Assembly (NCBI GenBank): GCA_036365145.1 | Contig: JAEOAD010000004.1 | Coordinates: 49,382,001 to 49,446,000 of the forward strand | Source of the DNA: Orientallactaga sibirica | Taxonomy: Eukaryota > Chordata > Mammalia > Rodentia > Dipodidae | DNA length: 64,000 nt | Direction of reading: 5' to 3' | Shown here: positions 58,441 through 64,000 of the stretch, piece after piece | How positions within the stretch are numbered: position 1 is the stretch's first letter | How the letters are laid out: each line of letters starts with the position of its first letter | Notes under the pieces: generated by a model | Told to the model about the DNA's origin: nothing | Seen by the model: only the letters and a program-made list of their open reading frames with translations | Database searches by the model: none | Translations under genes and position numbers: made by a program

Positions 58441-59351
58441 GACTAGATTGAAGCTGGAATGAGAACTGTACAGAAGGTAAATGAAGCTGCATTAGTGTGA
58501 CCTTCTCGAGTCACTCAGACTCATTATAGAATCTTTTAGTTACATCTGGTTGAGTGATGTCTTCAGCTCTTCTCTAAAGACAAATTGGCTCTCTCCTTTA
58601 TGTCATTAATATTTTGTGCCATAATTTTCCTGATCTTATTATATACATTCTTATGGTCTCAGTAAGTTGCGTTACTTTAATACAGTGATGAATTAAATAA
58701 TCCCTGTTGCCAACATTATAATGGCTAGATGGCTCTGCTTCATTAATGTAATCAAGCTTTTGGTTTCTCTTATGGTCAAAGAGCAATATTCTTGAGGAGG
58801 CTTATTTCTGTAAAGGATGCACTTCAAGCAGCAAAAACATTGCCATATTTTGGATCAATGTCTCCTCACAGCCTGTGTATAAAATGCTTGTTCTCCAGGG
58901 TTGTGCTCGTGAAAGGTGATGAAGCCTTTAGGAAGTATAGCCTAGTGAGAGGTCTTTATGACACTGGAGACATGGCCACAAAGGAGATTGTGGAACATTC
59001 GTCCTCTTTCCTTTTGCATCTTGAATGATGTAGTGAGTGGCTTTGATCTGCCATGATATGCTTTCTCACCATAGTCCCAGAACAGAGGTACCAGCTGGTC
59101 ATGCATCAGAATCACCCAAACAGCCCAAACAACCCTTTTGTATGTTATTACAGGAGTTTTGTAGTTGTAGAAAGATGATAAACATTGATGCTTAGTTTGA
59201 TTTATAAATAGGTTTTTAATAAGGATGTACAAAACTTGAGAGATCTGGAAGTGATCCATCCTGGTAAGGAGAAATCTGACATTTGTCTGGAAATACAGCA
59301 CATAATGAACTTTTAATTAATTTTAAATTATTTTTAAAGGCTTTCTAAATA
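58441..59351. other. Unannotated sequence
   Basis: No clear repeat. The text catgcatcagaatcacccaaa at 59101 faintly recalls a MER5-type fragment but is too short. A minus frame at 58942-59301 (119 codons) has no motif. Confidence 0.45.
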
Positions 59352-59705
59352 GGCTGGGAAGATAGCTCAATTGGGAAAAGGCTTTTCTTGCAGGCATGAG
59401 GATTTGAGTTCGATTCCCAGAACCCATGTGAATATGCTATATGTGATGGTGTGTACTGATGATACCAGGGCTGAAGAGGTGGAGACAGATCGCTTGGACT
59501 CAATGGCTAGCTACTATAGCCTGTGAGCAAGCTGAATGCCAATGAGAGAATCTGTCTGCCCCCACCAGAAGGTAGCATTTCTGAGGAATGACATTGGAGT
59601 TTGTTCTTTGACCTCCACATACACATCCACACACACAAATGCACACATATCCACATATCTGCATACCTACTCACATGTATGAATATGTGCACACACATTT
59701 TTCTT
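59352..59705 (+). mobile_element. B4-like SINE, plus strand
   Basis: Head ggctgggaagatagctcaat, gagttcgattcccagaaccc (B-box region), a B1-like middle (ctgaagaggtggagacagat) and ttctttgacctccacataca into a CA-rich tail at 59612-59697. The order fits rodent B4. Confidence 0.75.
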
Positions 59706-59739
59706 TTTAAAAAAGCTCTGTAAACAATGTACCCTCTAT

Positions 59740-59932
59740 CTCCTGCATTTGTGATAGACCATTCTCACCACATCACTCCTTACCATAGCATTTACTGTTT
59801 GGATTCTTTCTTTTTTTTTTTTTTTTTTTTTTAAACCTGACTATAACTTACTTGAAGGCATAAAAGATTGTCTCAAACATCTTTGGGCCCCAAACTAGTA
59901 CTTGGTATATCCTTAATAAATGCTTTTTTTGA
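59740..59932 (+). mobile_element. L2 LINE 3-prime end, plus strand, with a T-run
   Basis: cataaaagattgtctcaaac, ccccaaactagtacttggta and tatccttaataaatgc match the L2 tail (gcacagtgcctggcacatagtaggtgctcaataaatg type). A run of about 23 T at 59810-59832 interrupts it. Confidence 0.55.
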
Positions 59933-60371
59933 GGAAAGGAATCTAATTGTTCAGGAAGTGCTTGGTTGCAAGTTACCAAATACAAAATTACATTAATATT
60001 TACAATAAAGAAAATAAGCTGACTCAGGAGAGAAACTTGGCTCAGTAACCTAGTTGTAACATTAAACATCCACTTTTTTATTGCTTCTTCCAACAACTCT
60101 CCAATGCCCTTGTCCATGACAGAAAGAGAGAGAGGAAGAGTGAGCAAGAGAAAGAGAAGCAAGAGCAATTCAAGAGGCATTCTCAGAAGATCAAGGGAGC
60201 ATGTACTCCAAAACTTGTTTTCTATTCTTTTGGCCTTTGCCTGGGTTATGTGCTTGAATCAATGATATTTAGAGGCAGAGTAGGAGGGGATTCCTTCTAG
60301 AGACAGAAGGAAATAGCATATTCATCAAGTGAAGTGAGAATGGAAATTCAGAGGCCATGATACTGCCCATC
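59933..60371. other. Unannotated sequence
   Basis: No repeat recognised. Confidence 0.5.
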
Positions 60372-60385
60372 AAAAGAATGAAATG

Positions 60386-60550
60386 AGCTGGGCGTGGTGG
60401 CGCACGCCTTTAATCCCAGCACTTGGGAGGCAGAGGTAGGAGGATTGCCGTGAGTTCAAGGCCACCCTGAGACTACATAGTGAATTCCAGGTCAGCCTGG
60501 GCCAGAATGAGACCCTACCTCGAAAAACCAAAAAAAAAAAAAAAAAAAAA
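60386..60550 (+). mobile_element. B1 SINE, plus strand, young
   Basis: Near-consensus: agctgggcgtggtggcgcac to ccctacctcgaaaaaccaaa with an A-tail. A perfect 14-bp target duplication, aaaagaatgaaatg, lies at 60372-60385 and 60551-60564. Confidence 0.97.
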
Positions 60551-60564
60551 AAAAGAATGAAATG

Positions 60565-61297
60565 TGACTGGTGGAGTGGAGGTGTGAAGGTTTTGACTTA
60601 GAAACTAGCTTATGAATATTTGGGGCAAAACTTAAAGAATGATTCATTGTCTATGAATGATTTGCAAAAAGTTTTTATTATTTCTATACTTGCAGATTTA
60701 TAATGGGAATATTTTGCTTTTTTCTTGCTATTATTAAAAACACTGTGTAGGAAAATTAATTTTACTCTGTACCCTTTTTACTCAAACATTACTACAGGCA
60801 CCATTCCTGTAGTACAATTGCAAAATATATAAAAATAATAAAAGCTAATCATTATCATCCTAAATTATTATTTTACTTGCCACATTTAGTCAGACTAATA
60901 GTTCAAAAATTTTTATTCAATATTATTTTGGATCCAAGTCAAAATACCATTCTGACCAATATTTCTCATTATAAGCTGGTCACACCACTAGTGTTCAAGG
61001 GCAGTGTTGACATTTCTGTAGAGAAAGAGGCCAACAGTGTTTGAAAATTACATATTTATATACTATAGTGTATATCCATATGCTTCCCTTTCTGTCCCAA
61101 GATGAGAGAGACTGTAGGTACTGTCTATTTTCACTGTTGCAAAAGTGGATTTCTCAGAGAAGCTATCAAATGTTCTCCCCATGATTCCAGTATGAAAACT
61201 AACTGAATATGTTGCTCCCTAAGTTCCACCAGAAGAACCGCTTTAAAGCCATGAGTTTAATAGGCTTCCTCACTACAATCCATTCCTTCATTCCACA
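60565..61297. other. Unannotated AT-rich sequence
   Basis: No repeat recognised; 60660-60960 is very AT-rich. Confidence 0.5.
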
Positions 61298-61650
61298 AGT
61301 ATAGTGTCCAACTTATGATGGTTTGACTTACAATCTCTCAACTTTACAATGACACAAAATTAATATACATTCAACAGAAGGTATACTTTTGAACTTTGAT
61401 GTTTTCCTGGGATAGGTATATGTGATATGAGATTCTCTCATAACATGGGGGCAGCAGGAGTGAGCTGCAACTTCGTCTGTCATGTGATCAAGATGATGAA
61501 AAACTGATTCTGTATGGTGAACTTTGTTGCTAAGCTAGGAGGATGTGAAAGTGAAGTGTATTGAATGTCTCCTAGACTTAAAACATGACAGTTTCATCTA
61601 ATGATAAACTTATTCAGTTGTCATCCCATTCCAAGTTGAGCATATTCATG
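61298..61650 (+). mobile_element. Possible ancient DNA-transposon (MER-type) copy
   Basis: The left end (caacttatgatggtttgactta, caatctctcaactttacaat) and right end (catctaatgataaacttattcag, ttgtcatcccattccaagtt) resemble the two ends of an ancient mammalian element in which aacttatgatgg and its reverse complement bracket a few hundred bases. Family not named. Confidence 0.45.
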
Positions 61651-62500
61651 TTTACAGATCTACTATGGGCTAATCTTTAGAATTTACAAAGAGTTTTCAT
61701 CTAGTGAAACATGATTATGACACTAATGTATTTTACAGAACAGCATTATGGAAGAATATAAATTAGAGTGAAAACTTAGAAAGCAAAATGCACAGAGAAT
61801 ATGTGGTTAAAGAGAATGCAACTCATTTTTCATGCTTTTCTAATGTAAGAAACAATGTCATCTGGACCATGGTCCTCTTGTTGGCAGCCTTCAGGAAGAG
61901 TCTATGACCTTGCTGTTATGGACAGATGTCTCCCAACTCTTGTCTTCAATTATCCTTATCCTTGCCTATGCTCTCTTCTGGATCAAGGAAACTATATCTA
62001 TGTGAACACTTTAGAACTTTCATCTTAAGGATGTATCCTGAAAGTTTGGTAGTAATAAGAAATTACAGTTGTTTGGAAAAAACAGAATAATTAAAAATTT
62101 TTAAAAATCTCCACTTGGTAGGATATAGCTTAGAAACATAGGCAATTTATCTTTTTACAAGCCTGTGTTGTTATTAGCTAAGGAGGTGAAATGACATCAG
62201 TCTTATCTTCAGCAAGAAGGACGGGGTGGAATCTGGGCTGAAATTAACTTCTGTGACACTGAAGCATATTGCTGGATAGCAAAGGAAGATATACATTTCA
62301 TGTCTGTTCATAAAGGAATAAACTGTGTATGCTACTGCCATTATAGTTGTATGTTTCAATCCAGAACTATCAAGGGAAACCTGGAAACAGGATGCATGTG
62401 AGGAAATATGAGATGTTAAGGATATATGAAGTTCAACATGCAAATTTTTTTTTTCTTTCAGATACAGATAAGTGTTGGTCCCATAACAGAAAGTCCACTG
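61651..62500. other. Unannotated sequence
   Basis: No repeat recognised. A minus frame at 62174-62545 (123 codons) runs into the next SINE and has no motif. Confidence 0.5.
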
Positions 62501-62790
62501 CTGGGTTGTGGAGATGGTTTCATGGACAAAGCACTTGCAGGGCAACTCTGAGTCCCTGAGTTCAGATCCTAGAAGATTTGGTGGTCTTCTGTAACCCCTG
62601 CGTGCCTAATGCAGGACGGGAGGCACAAATAGAAGAATTTACTGCAAGCTCACCCACAGTGTGGTGAAAAACAAGAGTCATGTGGAGATGGAAAATGAGA
62701 ACTGACTCCTCACATGTTGTGACATATGCACCCATCCTCACATACTAAAATATTCACACACATATAACAAGTACATTTCAAAATTTTTTA
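62501..62790 (+). mobile_element. B4-like SINE, plus strand, diverged
   Basis: ctgggttgtggagatggttt head, gagttcagatcctagaagat (B-box region), a B1-like middle, then cacatgttgtgacatatgca and an AT-rich CA tail. Confidence 0.6.
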
Positions 62791-63439
62791 ATAAAGAAGG
62801 TACACAACAAACCAATCAGAAGTTTTCAGTCATTGGGAAAGGCTAGGAAACTTTGAGGTGTTTATTTGACATCTCACAAAGAGGTCTGCATTGGTCTGAG
62901 AAGGATCCTGTGATATGTTTGACTTGGTGCATCCGGTGTTAATTTGTTGCACATAGAGCATACTAGTTAGTGGTATATGAGATCAAAAATATGAAAAGTA
63001 TGCTAATATGGAAATTAAAAAAAATACTTTGAGCTCTCTGTTAGGAAAATATCACTTGAAAAAGGCTGAAGTTGTAACTGCTGCTGCCTTTCAGGTCTTT
63101 GCTGACTAGCTTATATCTTCTCATTGAGCTTGCCATTAAGTCTGACTTCAGTGCATTTTAAAAATGAACTTGATCTTTCAATTAATTTGAATTCTTCATT
63201 CATTGACCCACTCCATATATAGCTGCACACTGACATTTAACCAAGAAAGATTCCCTATTAATTAGGACCATTGACTCTCCAACTTGTTCATATTCCTTGT
63301 AACTTCAGTGGATTGTTATTCTGTTCAAAGCATTTTCTTATGAGCTATCTCATTAGTTCGTGCATGGATTTCCTCACTCTGGTCCTTGTCATTTTAGAGC
63401 TCCGTTACAAGAGCTGAAAGCCTGATGTCATTGTCATTA
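62791..63439. other. Unannotated sequence
   Basis: No repeat recognised. Confidence 0.5.
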
Positions 63440-63565
63440 CACATTTGTCTCAGTCCTTCCTTCCGACTAGAAGCTTCTTAGGAAAAGAAGAGGAAACATG
63501 GTCGCTCACTTTCTGAGGACTCTCAGCACATTGTTTTGGTGTTTAAATTCATGAAGCATTTACAT
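63440..63565 (+). mobile_element. Possible L2 fragment, plus strand
   Basis: gactagaagcttcttaggaa, aaacatggtcgctcactttc and gactctcagcacattgtttt resemble the L2 tail with a small insertion. Weak. Confidence 0.35.
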
Positions 63566-64000
63566 ATCACTCCATGACTCTCAGATCTAGGAAAGGCTTA
63601 ATCAATCATTCTATATTTAAATTTCCTTCCTAAAATATCTGCCTAGAGTTTTTCTGGCATATACTAGAAAGTCCACTGATGGTTTCAATCCAAGGCACAA
63701 CTGCTACCATCAGATTGGTCTAGTAGACAAATTCATCTTCATGCCCAAATCACACATCACTCCTTGGAATCATAAGAAACATATATAGGAGCAACAAACT
63801 GTCAAATAACCTTGGGGACAGTCCCTACCAGGGGCCTCCATGCACAAGGTCATTAGAATTCCTTCAGTACAGCTCTTCAATGTCTGAGAAAAGAATGATC
63901 CAGATCTTTATTTTGTCAGGCTCAGTATTGCTAGACCCAGAGATCCTTTCTTAACTGATGTGGTTGTGAGCCCTTTGGCCTTTACGCTGCTCTATTCTGA
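63566..64000. other. Unannotated sequence to the window end
   Basis: No repeat or gene recognised. Confidence 0.5.

Overview
This window reads as non-coding DNA from a rodent nuclear genome, intergenic or deep intronic. I found no protein-coding gene I can support, no tRNA, rRNA or other RNA gene, and no bacterial-type feature. The longest uninterrupted reading frames are about 150 codons, lack recognisable domains, and are close to what chance gives in 64 kb of AT-rich DNA. Many of them run through interspersed repeats.

The organism is inferred from the repeats. The commonest element, about 25 copies, is a tRNA-derived SINE whose head reads ggctggagagatggcttagc. It is followed by a Pol III B-box region, a conserved body, a CT-rich stretch and an A-rich (AAAT)n tail. 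From memory this matches the DIP family of the B2 superfamily, known from Dipodoidea (jerboas, birch mice, jumping mice). It occurs with rodent B1, ID, B4-like and B1-ID composite SINEs. A jerboa-like rodent is the best guess; family names are recalled and were not checked against a library.

Layout. 1-270 is a 57-bp minisatellite cut by the window edge. 1.2-2.7 kb holds a B4-like SINE and an L1 3-prime end. 3.3-6.7 kb has four DIP copies and a tandem array of four B1 elements. 8-14.3 kb has MIR remnants, a MaLR-type LTR, a MER5A-like fragment and a gammaretrovirus-type solo LTR. 14.6-16.6 kb has a DIP inserted in a DIP, a B4-like SINE and another DIP. 17-24 kb is mostly unique. 24.1-25.8 kb is a dense SINE cluster. 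29.5-31.5 kb is an old L1 broken by three later insertions. 32-37.4 kb has SINEs and a MaLR LTR. 38.2-40.2 kb is repeat-poor. 40.3-46.5 kb mixes B1, DIP, MIR, L2 and MER5A. 49-51 kb has a DIP with perfect target-site duplications, a B4-like SINE split by a solo LTR, and a second LTR. 55.6-58.4 kb is an A-rich old L1-like region carrying three SINEs and an LTR. 59.3-64 kb has B4-like SINEs, L2 fragments, a B1 and a possible ancient DNA transposon.

What the window supports best is insertion history. Exact target-site duplications, nested insertions and a mosaic B1 array give a readable order of events. No new biological system is evident. The leads worth checking are a 276-codon frame with a single stop at 8741-9568, an exon-like block at 44829-44954, and the repeat-poor block at 38.2-40.2 kb as a possible conserved non-coding region.
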